Source: Pseudomonas putida W15Oct28
GTDB taxonomy: Bacteria; Pseudomonadota; Gammaproteobacteria; Pseudomonadales; Pseudomonadaceae
NCBI RefSeq assembly: GCF_000708715.2
Contig: NZ_JENB01000027.1
Span: 19,094 to 83,093 of the forward strand
DNA: 64,000 bases
Direction: 5' to 3'
Positions 55,539 through 64,000 of the stretch are shown piece by piece. Both the position numbers and the translations under genes were made by a program. Below the pieces are notes generated by a model that was given only the letters and a program-made list of their open reading frames with translations, ran no database searches and was not told where the DNA came from. Position 1 is the stretch's first letter. Every line of letters begins with the position of its first letter.

Positions 55539-56453
55539 TCAGGCCTCCTGCAAAGCCCTCGGCCTGCTGCTGCGCTGCTCATCCGCGCTGGCCTGGGCCT
55601 GTTGCAACTGGAAGTCGAACTTCAGCTCGGCATGCCGCCCCGCTTCACCCTCGACAAACACCACCTCCCCCACCAGCCCATCCCGCGTTGCGTAGGCAAA
55701 GTCATCCCACAGGTACTTGTCCCCGGACAGGTTGATTTGCGTGGTCAGGTGCCGATGCCCCGGTGCAGAGATGAAGAAGTGCACGTGCGCCGGGCGCTGG
55801 CCATGGCGGCCCAGCAGGTCCAGGCACTCCTGGGTTGGCCCCCGCGGGTCGCATCCGTAGCCCGACGGCACGATGGAGCGCGCGCGATAACGCCCTTCGG
55901 CATCGGTGACGATGCGACGGCGCAGGTTGTAGTCGGACTGGCTCTGGTCGAAGAACGAATAGGTGCCACGGGTATTGGCATGCCACAGGTCAACTGTGGC
56001 CCCTGCCAGCGGTTGCCCTTGCGGGTCGAACACCTGGCCTTGCAGATGCATCAGCGTGCCCACGCCGTCTTCACTGCCATCGTCCATGCGCACTTCACCG
56101 TGGGCGATGGGCGCGCCCGCCACATACAGTGGGCCTTCGATGGTGCGTGGTGTACCCCCGGCAAGCCCTGCCTGCTGGTCCTTGGCGTCCTGCAACAGGT
56201 CGAGGAAGTGCTCGATGCCCAGGCCCGCCACCAGCAGCCCGGCTTCGCCGCGCCCACCCAGGCGGTTGAGGTAGTCGACGGCATGCCAGAACTCGTCCTC
56301 GCTGACGTCCAGGTCTTCGATCAGCCGCGCGGTGTCTTGCAGCACGCGTTGCACAATACGCTTCAGGCGTGGGTTGCCTTCATCGTTGCCAAAGCCTGCG
56401 GCCTCCTCGAAAAACCGCTGTACCTCGGCAGTGTGGGAAATTGTCACGGTCAT
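55539..56453 (-). CDS. catA: Catechol 1,2-dioxygenase
   Basis: 304 residues. Intradiol dioxygenase with Fe(III) ligands Tyr165 (TRGTYSFF), Tyr199 (VPSGYGC), His223 and His225 (RPAHVHFF). It cleaves catechol to cis,cis-muconate. Located between benK and benE in the ben operon, it is the extra catA copy (called catA2 in P. putida KT2440) which removes catechol made by BenABCD. The ATG begins MTVTISHTAEV. Confidence 0.95.
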   Translation of the reverse strand: MTVTISHTAEVQRFFEEAAGFGNDEGNPRLKRIVQRVLQDTARLIEDLDVSEDEFWHAVDYLNRLGGRGEAGLLVAGLGIEHFLDLLQDAKDQQAGLAGGTPRTIEGPLYVAGAPIAHGEVRMDDGSEDGVGTLMHLQGQVFDPQGQPLAGATVDLWHANTRGTYSFFDQSQSDYNLRRRIVTDAEGRYRARSIVPSGYGCDPRGPTQECLDLLGRHGQRPAHVHFFISAPGHRHLTTQINLSGDKYLWDDFAYATRDGLVGEVVFVEGEAGRHAELKFDFQLQQAQASADEQRSSRPRALQEA

Positions 56454-56482
56454 GTGCGGTACCTCACCTTGTTCTTTTCGGT

Positions 56483-57814
56483 TTATGCCTGCGCTGCCAC
56501 GGCCTGGGCCTGCCGACGGCCGCTGGCCAGGTGCACGGCCATGGCCAGGGCGGCAATCGCGCCTGGGATGGCGAAGGCGATGAAGTTGAGTTGCAGGGGC
56601 AGGTTGATCCCCATCAGTGCGCCGCCCAGCAAGGGGCCGACGATGGCGCCGTTGCGGCCGACACCCGAGGCCCAGCCAAGCCCCGTGGAACGCATCGACA
56701 GCCCATACATTTGCGCAGCGCCGGCATACAGCAGGATCTGCGTACCAATGGTGGTGGCGCCGGCAATGAAGATCAGCAGGTACAACACCGGCATCGGGCT
56801 GTTGACGCCCAGTAAGCTGATCGACAGCGCGGCGGCAATGAAGAACGCCACCTTGACCTTGACCAGGTTGTAGCGGTCGCCCAGCCAGCCACCGAGGATG
56901 GCCCCGGCCATGCCGCCGAAGTTCAACGCCAGCAGGAACGACAGGCTGGAGCCCAGGCTGTAGCCAGCGTTGGCCATCAGTTTCGGCAACCAGGAGCTGA
57001 GTGCATAAACCATCAGCAGGCAGCAGAAGAACGCCAGCCACAGCGCCAGGGTGCGAATGGCCAGGCCGTTGCGGAACAGCTCCAGCACCGACGCCCCGCC
57101 ACCGGCTTTGCGGTCAGCCGCCTGCAGCACGTCATCGGCCTGCACGTCGCATTGCGGGTCCAGCCGTTTGAGCAAGGCACGCGCTTCCTCGGTACGCCCC
57201 TTGCGCACCAGAAAACCGATGGACTCTGGCAGGTAATACAGGATCACCGGCAACAGCAGCAAAGGCACTGCAGCTGCGAAGAACATCGACTCCCAGCCGA
57301 AACGCGGCAGCATGAAAATGCCGACGCCCGCCGACAGCATGCCGCCCAACGAATAGCCGCTGAACATGATCGCGACCAGTGTGCTGCGCAAGCGCTTGGG
57401 CGCGTACTCGTTCATCAATGCCACGGCGTTGGGCATCAGGCCGCCACAGCCCAGGCCAGCGATAAAGCGGTAGATGCCAAACTCGCTCGGGCTGCTGGCA
57501 AAACCGTTGAAGATGGTCGCCACCGAGAACAAGGCGAAACAGATGGCAATGCCCTTCTTGCGCCCGATGCGGTCGGCCAGGCTGCCGAACGCCAGGGCGC
57601 CGAACATCATGCCGAACAGCGCGTAGCTGCCCAGCGCACCGGCCTGCAAAGGGGTCAGGCCCCACTCTTTCATGATGACCGGCAGTACCACGCCGTAGAT
57701 GAACAGGTCATAGCCGTCGAAGATCAACAACAGGCCGCACCAGGCCATGACCATCCAGTGAAACGGGGTAAAGCGCGCGTTATCGATGATCGGGTGTACG
57801 TCAAGGGTTCGCAT
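56483..57814 (-). CDS. benK: Benzoate MFS transporter BenK
   Basis: 443 residues, 12 membrane helices, aromatic acid:H+ symporter (AAHS) family. Motifs: LLIFDGYDLFIYGVVLP in helix 1, FGSLADRIGRKKG between helices 2 and 3, GLGCGGLMPNAVALMNEYAPKRLRST. It carries benzoate into the cell. The ATG at 57814 opens MRTLDVHPIIDNARF. It sits between benD and catA. Confidence 0.92.
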   Translation of the reverse strand: MRTLDVHPIIDNARFTPFHWMVMAWCGLLLIFDGYDLFIYGVVLPVIMKEWGLTPLQAGALGSYALFGMMFGALAFGSLADRIGRKKGIAICFALFSVATIFNGFASSPSEFGIYRFIAGLGCGGLMPNAVALMNEYAPKRLRSTLVAIMFSGYSLGGMLSAGVGIFMLPRFGWESMFFAAAVPLLLLPVILYYLPESIGFLVRKGRTEEARALLKRLDPQCDVQADDVLQAADRKAGGGASVLELFRNGLAIRTLALWLAFFCCLLMVYALSSWLPKLMANAGYSLGSSLSFLLALNFGGMAGAILGGWLGDRYNLVKVKVAFFIAAALSISLLGVNSPMPVLYLLIFIAGATTIGTQILLYAGAAQMYGLSMRSTGLGWASGVGRNGAIVGPLLGGALMGINLPLQLNFIAFAIPGAIAALAMAVHLASGRRQAQAVAAQA

Positions 57815-57870
57815 GGCATCTGTCGCTCTTGTTTTTGTTGTGATGGAAAGCTGTTGCCTTGGGGTGTTGC

Positions 57871-58632
57871 TCAGCCGAGGTCGCCGCCCCCGACCGGCAG
57901 GGTTACGCCGGTGATGTATGAAGCCTCGTCGGAAGCGAGGAACAGAATCGCCCCCACCTGCTCGTCGATGCTGCCGTAGCGGTGCATCAGGCTGCTGTCG
58001 AGGGTCTGGTCGACAATCTGCTGGTACCAGTGTTTTTCCTGTTCGCTTTGCGAGGCGCTGTTGCGTGGCACGCGCCGGGGTGGTGCTTCGGTGCCGCCGG
58101 GCGCAGTGGCGTTGACGCGGATACCCCGGCCGGCGGTTTCGAAGGCCAGGCATGCGGTAAGCGCGTTGACACCGCCTTTGGCCGCGCCATAGGGCACGCG
58201 GTTTACGCCACGGGTGGCGATGGACGAGACGTTGACGATGGCGCCGCTGCCGCGCTCAAGCATGTACGGCAGCGCGGCATGGCAGCACCACAGGGTTGGG
58301 AACAGCGAACGGCGCACTTCGGCCTCGATCTGCTCGACTTCGTAGTGTTCGAAAGGCTTGGCCCAGATGGTGCCGCCGACGTTGTTCACCAGGATGTCGA
58401 GGCGGCCGAAGGTTTCCACCGCACTGGCCATGACCCGGGTGCAATCGGTGTGTTGCTCCAGGTCGGCGGTGAGGGTGAGCATGCCTTCGCCGGCCAGCTC
58501 GTGGACCAGTTCGGAACGGTCTACCGCCACCACTTGCGCGCCTTCGGCCTTGAGCCGCCAGCACACGCCCCGGCCGATGCCCTGGGCGGCACCGGTGACC
58601 AGGGCGACCTTGCCTTGGAATCTGTTGTTCAT
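57871..58632 (-). CDS. benD: cis-1,2-dihydroxybenzoate dehydrogenase BenD
   Basis: 253 residues, SDR family. TGAAQGIG (13-20) binds NAD+; catalytic residues Ser136 (NVSSIA), Tyr148 and Lys152 (YGAAK). It oxidises benzoate dihydrodiol with loss of CO2 to catechol. AGGAGAAA is placed just before the ATG. It follows benC after a REP-containing gap of 145 bp. Confidence 0.94.
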   Translation of the reverse strand: MNNRFQGKVALVTGAAQGIGRGVCWRLKAEGAQVVAVDRSELVHELAGEGMLTLTADLEQHTDCTRVMASAVETFGRLDILVNNVGGTIWAKPFEHYEVEQIEAEVRRSLFPTLWCCHAALPYMLERGSGAIVNVSSIATRGVNRVPYGAAKGGVNALTACLAFETAGRGIRVNATAPGGTEAPPRRVPRNSASQSEQEKHWYQQIVDQTLDSSLMHRYGSIDEQVGAILFLASDEASYITGVTLPVGGGDLG

Positions 58633-58676
58633 GTGTTTCTCCTGCATGAACCGGTTAATGGCAATTGGGAGGGCTG

Positions 58677-58770
58677 CGCCCTCCATCGCGACGCAAGGCC
58701 GCTCCTACATGGATCGCGTTTCCCTGTAGGAGCGGCCTTGTGTCGCGAAAGGGCCGCAAAGCGGCCCCGG
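58677..58770. repeat. Inverted REP-like units between benC and benD
   Basis: CGACGCAAGGCCGCTCCTACA and TGTAGGAGCGGCCTTGTGTCG form an inverted repeat inside the ben operon, with GGCCGCAAAGCGGCC next to it. This could stabilise the upstream benABC mRNA. Confidence 0.8.
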
Positions 58771-58777
58771 CGATCTG

Positions 58778-59788
58778 TCAGGCCGCCGCCGCAAACTTCT
58801 CGTAGTAGAAGTTGGCCGGTGTGATGCCCTTCTCGCGCACGTACTGGCTGACCGCCTCGACCATCGGCGGTGGCCCGCACAGGTACAGGTCCACATCCCC
58901 GTCGTTGAGGTGGCGTGGCTCGATGTGCTGGGTCACGTAGCCCTTTTGCGGGTACTGGCTGTCCGGGTTGGCCACGCAGGCGCTGTAGGTAAAGTTGGGT
59001 ATGCGCGCCGCCAGCGCTTGCAGGCGGTCCAGCTCGACCAGGTCGAAGTCGTTGGTCACGCCATAGATCAGGTGCAGCGGGTGCTCACTGCCCTGCTCGG
59101 CGATCTTCTCCAGCATCGCGGTGAACGGCGCCAGGCCGGTACCGCCAGCCAACAGCAACAGCGGGCGCTGGATCGGCCGCAGGTAGAAGCTGCCCAGCGG
59201 CCCGGCCAGGCTCATGCTGTCGCCGGCTTTGGCCAGGTTGGTCAGGAAGCTGCTCATCAACCCGCCTGGTACGTTGCGGATCAGGAAGCTGACTTCGCCG
59301 CCCTTCTGCAACGAACTGAACGAATAGGCGCGGGTCTGCTCGCTGCCCGGCACCTTGAGGTTGACGTACTGGCCCGGCAGGAAGGCCAGGCGGCTTAGCG
59401 CTTCACCCTTGATCGACAGGGCGATTGTGCTGGCTGACAGTTGGCGCACGTCGCTGATGGCGGCCTCGAAGCTGGCCTGTTCGGTCTTGCACAGCTGCGA
59501 CGAAGCCGGGATGCGGATGACGCAGTCGCTTTCGGCGCGCATCTGGCAGGTCAGTACGTAGCCTTGGGCAATTTCGTCTTCGTTCAGGGCATCTTCAATG
59601 AAGTTGTCGCCCAGGTCGTAGCGGCCGGATTCGGCCTTGCACTTGCAGGTACCGCAGGCGCCGTCGCGGCAGTCCAGCGGGATGTTGATGCCCTGGCGGT
59701 AGGCAGCGTCAGCCACGGTTTCATGGCCGGCAGCTTCGATGAAGCGGGTAACCCCGTCTTCGAAATTCAGTGCGATCTGGTAGCTCAT
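58778..59788 (-). CDS. benC: Benzoate 1,2-dioxygenase electron transfer component BenC
   Basis: 336 residues. An N-terminal plant-type [2Fe-2S] ferredoxin domain has Cys40, Cys45, Cys48 and Cys81 (CRDGACGTC...TC). The FAD domain carries RAYSFSS, and the NADH domain LLLAGGTGLAPF and YLCGPPPM. It passes electrons from NADH to the BenAB oxygenase. It follows benB with a 72-bp gap. Confidence 0.95.
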   Translation of the reverse strand: MSYQIALNFEDGVTRFIEAAGHETVADAAYRQGINIPLDCRDGACGTCKCKAESGRYDLGDNFIEDALNEDEIAQGYVLTCQMRAESDCVIRIPASSQLCKTEQASFEAAISDVRQLSASTIALSIKGEALSRLAFLPGQYVNLKVPGSEQTRAYSFSSLQKGGEVSFLIRNVPGGLMSSFLTNLAKAGDSMSLAGPLGSFYLRPIQRPLLLLAGGTGLAPFTAMLEKIAEQGSEHPLHLIYGVTNDFDLVELDRLQALAARIPNFTYSACVANPDSQYPQKGYVTQHIEPRHLNDGDVDLYLCGPPPMVEAVSQYVREKGITPANFYYEKFAAAA

Positions 59789-59860
59789 GTTGCACCTCGC
59801 GGGCGAGCCGGCCCACGGCACGTCGCAAGACGCACCGGGCAGTGCTCGCAAAACCCTGTA

Positions 59861-60346
59861 TCAGATGTGGTAGATGTCGATGACCTGGCGTACGTAGTCG
59901 TTCTTCAGCACCACCTTCTTGCTCTTGATCAGCGGCTGTTCGCCGCGCAGGTCGAGGGTGTAGAAGCTGGTACCGAAGTAACTGTCGGTGGTCTTGTAGC
60001 GGAAGCTCAGGGTGTGCCAGTTGAAACGCACCTGGCAGCCGCCCTCGCCCTGCTCGACGATCTCGATGTTGCTGATGTTGTGCGAGGTGCGGGTGTCGGG
60101 CACCGTTGCACTGGAACGCTCGGTCTTGATGCGGAACACGCGGTCTTCCAGGCCGCCACGGTTGCCGTACCAGATCAGCGAGATTTCGCTTTGTGGGTCT
60201 TCGGTGAGGGTGTCGTCATCGTCCCAGCTTGGCATCCAGAAGCTGGCATCGCTGGCGTACAGTTCCAGCCACTGGTCCCACTGGGCGTCGTCCAGGTAGC
60301 GCGCTTCGCGGTAGAGGAAGTCGCGCACGGTCTCATACAGGCTCAT
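59861..60346 (-). CDS. benB: Benzoate 1,2-dioxygenase small subunit BenB
   Basis: 161 residues. Beta subunit of ring-hydroxylating oxygenases (SLYETVRDFLYREARYLDDAQWDQWLELY; RTSHNISNIEI). It has a structural role in the alpha3-beta3 enzyme. The ATG overlaps the benA stop by four bases, suggesting coupled translation. Confidence 0.95.
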   Translation of the reverse strand: MSLYETVRDFLYREARYLDDAQWDQWLELYASDASFWMPSWDDDDTLTEDPQSEISLIWYGNRGGLEDRVFRIKTERSSATVPDTRTSHNISNIEIVEQGEGGCQVRFNWHTLSFRYKTTDSYFGTSFYTLDLRGEQPLIKSKKVVLKNDYVRQVIDIYHI

Positions 60347-61701
60347 TGCACGGCCTCCACGGGGATCAGTTGCTGGTCGTCCTTCAAGGCCTGGATCATG
60401 GTGTCCTGCCAGTACTTGTGCTGCAGCACGAACAGGCCTTCGTCCTCGGTACGCACGCCGGACAGCAGCGGTGCGAGCTCAATCTCCCTGGCCGCCTCAT
60501 CGGCGCCTTCAACCCAGTGTTTCGCACCGCGGGACATGTCGTTCCAGCCGGTGCCGCCGCCGTAGCCGGTCTGGCACGAGCGGAACTCTTCCAGGTCGTC
60601 CGGGGTGGCCATGCCGCTGACGTTGAAGAAGTCTTCGTACTGGCGGATGCGCTTGGCACGGGCATCGGCGCTTTCGCCTTTGGGCGCGATGCAATAGATG
60701 GTGATTTCGGTCTTGTTCACCGAAATGGGCCGGGCAACGCGGATCTGCGAACTGAACTGGTCCATCAGGTACACGTTCGGGTACAGGCACAGGTTGCGCG
60801 AGTTCTCGATCATCCAGTCGGCACGTGCCTGGCCGAAGTCGGCGGCCAGCTGGTCGCGGCGCTCATAGGCCGGGCGGTCCTCCGGGTTGGCCCAGCGGGT
60901 CCACAACAGCAGGTGGCCGTGATCGAAGGAGTAGAAGCCGCCGCCCTGCTTGGCCCAGGAGCCGGCGCTCATGGTCTTGATCTCGTCGCCCGCCTCGCGC
61001 TGCTTGCGCTGGTTCTGAGTAGCGGCGTAGTTCCAGTGCACGGAGCTGACGTGGTACCCGTCAGCGCCGTTCTCGGCGGTGAGCTTCCAGTTGCCTTCGT
61101 AAATGTACGAGCTGGCACCGCGCAGCACTTCCAGGCCTTCCGGCGACTGGTCGACGATCATGTCGATGATCTTGGCCGACTCGCCCAGGTGCTCCACCAA
61201 CGGCTTCACATCGGCATTCAGGCTGCCAAACAAAAAGCCCCGGTACGATTCGAATCGCGCCACCTTGGTCAGGTCGTGCGAGCCGTCGCAGTTGAAGCTG
61301 TCGGGGTAGCCGGCGTTGCTCGGGTCTTTCACCTTCAGCAGTTTGCCGCTGTTGTTGAACGTCCAGCCGTGGAACGGGCAGGTATAGCTGGAACGGTTGC
61401 CGCGCTTGTGCCGGCACAGCATGGCGCCGCGGTGGCTGCAGGCGTTGAGGAAGGCATTCAGCTCACCGTCCTTGTTGCGCGCGATGAAGATCGGCTGGCG
61501 CCCCATGGTCAGGGTGAGGAAGTCGTTTTTCTCGGGGATCTGGCTTTCGTGGGCCAGGTAGATCCAGTTGCCCTCGAAGATGTGTTTCATCTCCAGGTCG
61601 AACAGGCGTGGGTCGGTGAACATCTCGCGCTTGCAGCGGTAGATGCCCTTTTCACGGTCGTCCTCGAGCATGGCATTGAGGTAGTCGAATCCCAGGGACA
61701 T
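60343..61701 (-). CDS. benA: Benzoate 1,2-dioxygenase large subunit BenA
   Basis: 452 residues. Rieske centre ligands Cys88, His90, Cys108 and His111 (CSHRG...CPFHGW) and mononuclear iron motif NGADGYHVSSVHW. The BenAB enzyme with BenC makes benzoate cis-1,2-dihydrodiol. I chose ATG 61701, which has GGAGA nine bases upstream; an ATG at 61716 has no such site. It is the first gene of the operon behind a BenR-type promoter. Confidence 0.95.
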   Translation of the reverse strand: MSLGFDYLNAMLEDDREKGIYRCKREMFTDPRLFDLEMKHIFEGNWIYLAHESQIPEKNDFLTLTMGRQPIFIARNKDGELNAFLNACSHRGAMLCRHKRGNRSSYTCPFHGWTFNNSGKLLKVKDPSNAGYPDSFNCDGSHDLTKVARFESYRGFLFGSLNADVKPLVEHLGESAKIIDMIVDQSPEGLEVLRGASSYIYEGNWKLTAENGADGYHVSSVHWNYAATQNQRKQREAGDEIKTMSAGSWAKQGGGFYSFDHGHLLLWTRWANPEDRPAYERRDQLAADFGQARADWMIENSRNLCLYPNVYLMDQFSSQIRVARPISVNKTEITIYCIAPKGESADARAKRIRQYEDFFNVSGMATPDDLEEFRSCQTGYGGGTGWNDMSRGAKHWVEGADEAAREIELAPLLSGVRTEDEGLFVLQHKYWQDTMIQALKDDQQLIPVEAVQ

Positions 61702-61764
61702 GGCCAGGGTCTCCATTGTTATTGTTTAGACCTGGTCAGGTTAGGGAGACGACTGGCGGGGGAC

Positions 61765-61790
61765 TATCCGGATTGTGCAGAGTGCTATCC
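61765..61790 (-). promoter_or_regulatory. BenR operator, two half-sites in the benA promoter
   Basis: On the minus strand, TGCA-CAATCC-GGATA (61779-61765) matches the XylS/BenR consensus TGCA-N6-GGNTA. A second GGATA at 61790-61786 lies exactly 21 bp upstream with only partial conservation of its TGCA part. This is the direct-repeat spacing known for Pm/Pb promoters. The distal half overlaps the stop codon of the rhs gene. Confidence 0.8.
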
Positions 61791-62540
61791 AGCTGTGCCG
61801 GGATCTCGCACCTTGGGAACCCGTCGTTTGGGGTCATGGAGCCAGCTTGCAACAACATCGTTCACAAGCGTGTTCATGCTACCTGCCGCTTGCATTTTTG
61901 CATTGAGTGGTGCGACTACCGCGAGCGCATCCATTAATTGACTGTTGGACGAGATGGGAGTCGCAGCCGGATTGACAGGATAGCCAGCGGCTCTCTTCAA
62001 ATTTTCTCCGATGTTGCTGGATAGCTTCACTGCAGTGCCTTGCACCAATAATTTTTGAGCATCTGACCAGTTCGGTGAATTCATGATGGGTTGTATTTGA
62101 TCACCGTAACCACGTCCAAGACTGTTGATAGTGCCTACAACTTGCTTGCTTACAATATGGTCAGCGGCTCCCGCATAGGATCGGACACTCGACAGGTTGG
62201 TAGGGTGTTGACGTGGCCTCGGAGTTTCAGGCGTTTCCCAGATAGTCCGGAGCGTAGGGGCTTTTGAAATCTTGGGAAACTTTATATGCCCACTGGGATC
62301 ACTATAATTAACCGGATCCCCACCACAGTAGGCATAACAATTTAATCCTCCAGCACCCATTGGGCTCAAACTGTCAGGGCTGTGGAATCTCATCAAAACG
62401 GGATTGAACGCACGGTATCCGTTCCCCAGCAGGTAGTACCCTGTGGCGGATTCTGTTCTCTGCCCGTTGAAGCGCAGGACTGATGCGTATTGATCGCATC
62501 CGTCATGCCCATAAAGGGTGTACTGCAATGAAGTCGACAT
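61785..62540 (-). CDS. Orphan RHS-core protein with unknown C-terminal tip
   Basis: 251 residues. Residues about 22-85 are the RHS-repeat core end (RFNGQRTESATGYYLLGNGYRAFNPVLMRF, PVNYSDPSGH); residues 86-251 form a variable tip of unknown fold, which in full-length RHS proteins would be the toxin. The N-terminal repeat shell is missing, as in the many short RHS fragments of P. putida. GC content is visibly lower than its neighbours, suggesting transfer. It sits between benR and benA; no immunity gene follows. The ATG has AAAGGTGG six bases upstream. Confidence 0.8.
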   Translation of the reverse strand: MSTSLQYTLYGHDGCDQYASVLRFNGQRTESATGYYLLGNGYRAFNPVLMRFHSPDSLSPMGAGGLNCYAYCGGDPVNYSDPSGHIKFPKISKAPTLRTIWETPETPRPRQHPTNLSSVRSYAGAADHIVSKQVVGTINSLGRGYGDQIQPIMNSPNWSDAQKLLVQGTAVKLSSNIGENLKRAAGYPVNPAATPISSNSQLMDALAVVAPLNAKMQAAGSMNTLVNDVVASWLHDPKRRVPKVRDPGTAG

Positions 62541-62634
62541 GATTGCCACCTTTTACCCGAGATAAAGTTAAGGGTGGCTTGCGCATGAAATACAAACAAC
62601 TGGCAGAATTATCAGGTGGCCAGGCTATCGTGCC

Positions 62635-63591
62635 TCATCCCCGCCGCTTGAACGTCTGCGAAGGCAGTTCGCCAAACTGCTGGCGATACACCTCGGAAAA
62701 GCGCCCTAGGTGCAAGAAACCGTAATCCAGCGCAAGCTCTGTCACGCTGCGCACGCCACAACTCGGATCGTTGAGACAGGCATGCACCCGCTCAAGCTTT
62801 CGCTGCCGCACGTAATGCTTGGGCGTGGTGCTAAGGTGCTGTTCAAACAACGCATAGAGCGAACGCAAACTCATGCAGGCCTGCTCTGCCAGCACTTCTG
62901 CGGACAGCTCCAGCTTCAGGTTGCGTTCGATGTAATCAAGAATGCGCTCAAGGCCGGCCTGCGGTGCGCTCAGGCTTTCGCGGCGGATATTGGTGCTCAT
63001 CAGGGTGAGCAACTTGCTCGCGACAATCTGGCTGTAGTGGCCCTGCACCCTGGGCAGCGAATCGCTCACTTCCGCTTCATGACAAACCATGGCCAGCAGG
63101 TTGACGAACCCATCCAGTTCATCCAGCCGATAATGATTGCGCAAAAACCGCACGCCCCCGTCGGGCCGGTGCCAGCGCTGCTCGTCGCAGATCGAGTCCA
63201 GCAGCCGGGTGGGCACTTTGAGGATGAACTTCTCGCAGTCTTCCGAATAGGTCAGGTCAACCGGATCATCCGGGTTGATCAGCAGCAGTTCGCCGGGTAC
63301 CAGGTGCTGCTCGCGCTTGTGCCCGCGCCACAGGCAGTTGCCGTTCAGCAGCACTTGCAGGTGGTAGATGGTTTCCAGCGCTGGCGAGGTAACGCGCACG
63401 CTGCCCCCGTAGCTGATGCGGCACAGGTCGAGTTCGGCGAACTTGCGGTGGCTGAGGCTGGCCTGGGGATGGGTGGTCCGGGACAGACCGATGCAATGCT
63501 GGCCTACATGCTGGTTCACATAATCGGACACAGCATAAGGGTCGGCGTGGTGAAACACGCTACTGCGCTCGCTCAGCAGGCGGCTTTCCAT
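62635..63591 (-). CDS. benR: AraC/XylS-family activator of benzoate degradation BenR
   Basis: 318 residues. The N-terminal ~200 residues bind effector (LSRTTHPQASLSHRKFAELDLCRISYGG), and the C-terminal ~110 form two AraC helix-turn-helices (LSAEVLAEQACMSLRSLYALFEQHL; TELALDYGFLHLGRFSEVYRQQFGELPS). With benzoate it activates the benA promoter. The ATG at 63591 gives 318 residues; a TTG two codons upstream is possible. Confidence 0.93.
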   Translation of the reverse strand: MESRLLSERSSVFHHADPYAVSDYVNQHVGQHCIGLSRTTHPQASLSHRKFAELDLCRISYGGSVRVTSPALETIYHLQVLLNGNCLWRGHKREQHLVPGELLLINPDDPVDLTYSEDCEKFILKVPTRLLDSICDEQRWHRPDGGVRFLRNHYRLDELDGFVNLLAMVCHEAEVSDSLPRVQGHYSQIVASKLLTLMSTNIRRESLSAPQAGLERILDYIERNLKLELSAEVLAEQACMSLRSLYALFEQHLSTTPKHYVRQRKLERVHACLNDPSCGVRSVTELALDYGFLHLGRFSEVYRQQFGELPSQTFKRRG

Positions 63592-64000
63592 AGGCAAGGC
63601 ACTCGGTATCGTTATTGTTCTGGTCGCCGCGTCCTACGGCCTTGTGGGCTGTGGTTGCAGTCGTCACGGTCATTCTATCGGGCCGGTTGCGGGTCGCGGG
63701 GGCAGGCGACAACCGGTGGATAGGCACACTACAGCAAAAAGGCAGGGTTTGGGCAATGCGGCGGCGGGATTGGATGGGCGGATAGCGGACAGGTCAGGCG
63801 CAGCTAATGTTCGTTTATCGAACAGTGTTTACCTGTCGCGGCCTCTTCTTGGTGTACGACCGGAGACATCGTTTACATCGTAAACCGGGGACATGGTTTA
63901 CACATTTGAGGCTTGGACGCGGTTTGCACCCCGTTCAAGCCTCCCCAGGAGATGGTCACACAGGAACACATCCCAAACATCATCTTCTACTTCTTTCAGG
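63592..64000. other. Intergenic region with repeats, likely edge of a mobile element
   Basis: 409 bp with no credible complete gene. Imperfect 17-base direct repeats GGAGACATCGTTTACAT (63862) and GGGGACATGGTTTACAC (63887) flank the dyad GTTTAC-ATC-GTAAAC (63871-63885). Next comes a hairpin GAGGCTTG...CAAGCCTC (63908-63943), then AGGAG and an open frame from 63952 to the window end (MVTQEHIPNIIF). The first repeats look like IS481/IS3-type terminal sequences, from memory. Confidence 0.5.

Noticed and set aside
63644..63883. 79-codon plus-strand frame near the window end
   Set aside because: No ribosome site, composition is GC-driven, and it runs through the terminal repeats.

Overview
The window is a GC-rich stretch of a Pseudomonas chromosome, most likely a member of the P. 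putida group. Support comes from a paa gene next to an OprD-family porin, a full benRABCDK-catA-benEF catabolic block, and many copies of the short P. putida-type REP palindrome (GTGGGAGCGGG...CCCGCTCCCAC). Orphan RHS fragments and an AlkR/XylS-type BenR regulator also fit. Species assignment is inference; I ran no search.

Layout. 1-3 kb: end of a phenylacetate porin gene and paaZ, the edge of a phenylacetate cluster. 3-12.9 kb: small envelope and stress genes, a divergent hybrid kinase/LuxR-type response regulator pair, a stand-alone ClpP-like protein, a nucleosidase, a TlcC-like transporter, a Tat-exported aldo-keto reductase and a DyP peroxidase. 13-20 kb: a BASS-family symporter behind a perfect 12-bp dyad, a CrtZ-like hydroxylase, mgtC behind a long structured leader containing a possible leader peptide, a GNAT enzyme, a diguanylate cyclase, a DUF4142 gene pair and a chromosomal KfrA-like coiled-coil protein. 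20-27 kb: a YheO-type regulator with a dehydratase/ornithine-cyclodeaminase pair, then a codB-pucR-codA cytosine-salvage operon. 27-28.7 kb: a TPP riboswitch driving two overlapping tenA paralogues, one with Glu and one with Cys at the active site.

28.7-37.8 kb is the most distinctive region: a sigma-54 promoter with an upstream dyad, a very large secreted multicopper oxidase (all four copper motifs plus C-terminal Ig-like domains), a SCO1-cytochrome c fusion, a GGDEF/EAL protein and an overlapping PhnD-like binding protein, then a tyrosine recombinase with its own dyad. This resembles a manganese-oxidase locus (McoA-type) coupled to copper delivery, electron transfer and c-di-GMP control.

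37.8-52.8 kb: an SDR/SMP-30 fusion with a divergent LysR, glycerate kinase with a CdaR-type regulator and an MFS transporter, a Rieske/FAD reductase, an aldo-keto reductase, an old yellow enzyme, two cold-shock-type genes, a luciferase-like oxidoreductase, another LysR and a YdjM-type membrane protein. 52.9-63.6 kb: benzoate degradation, all on the minus strand. BenR activates benABCDK-catA-benE-benF through a TGCA-N6-GGATA site; an orphan RHS gene lies between benR and benA, and its stop codon falls inside the distal operator half-site. The last 150 bases carry direct repeats that look like the end of a mobile element.
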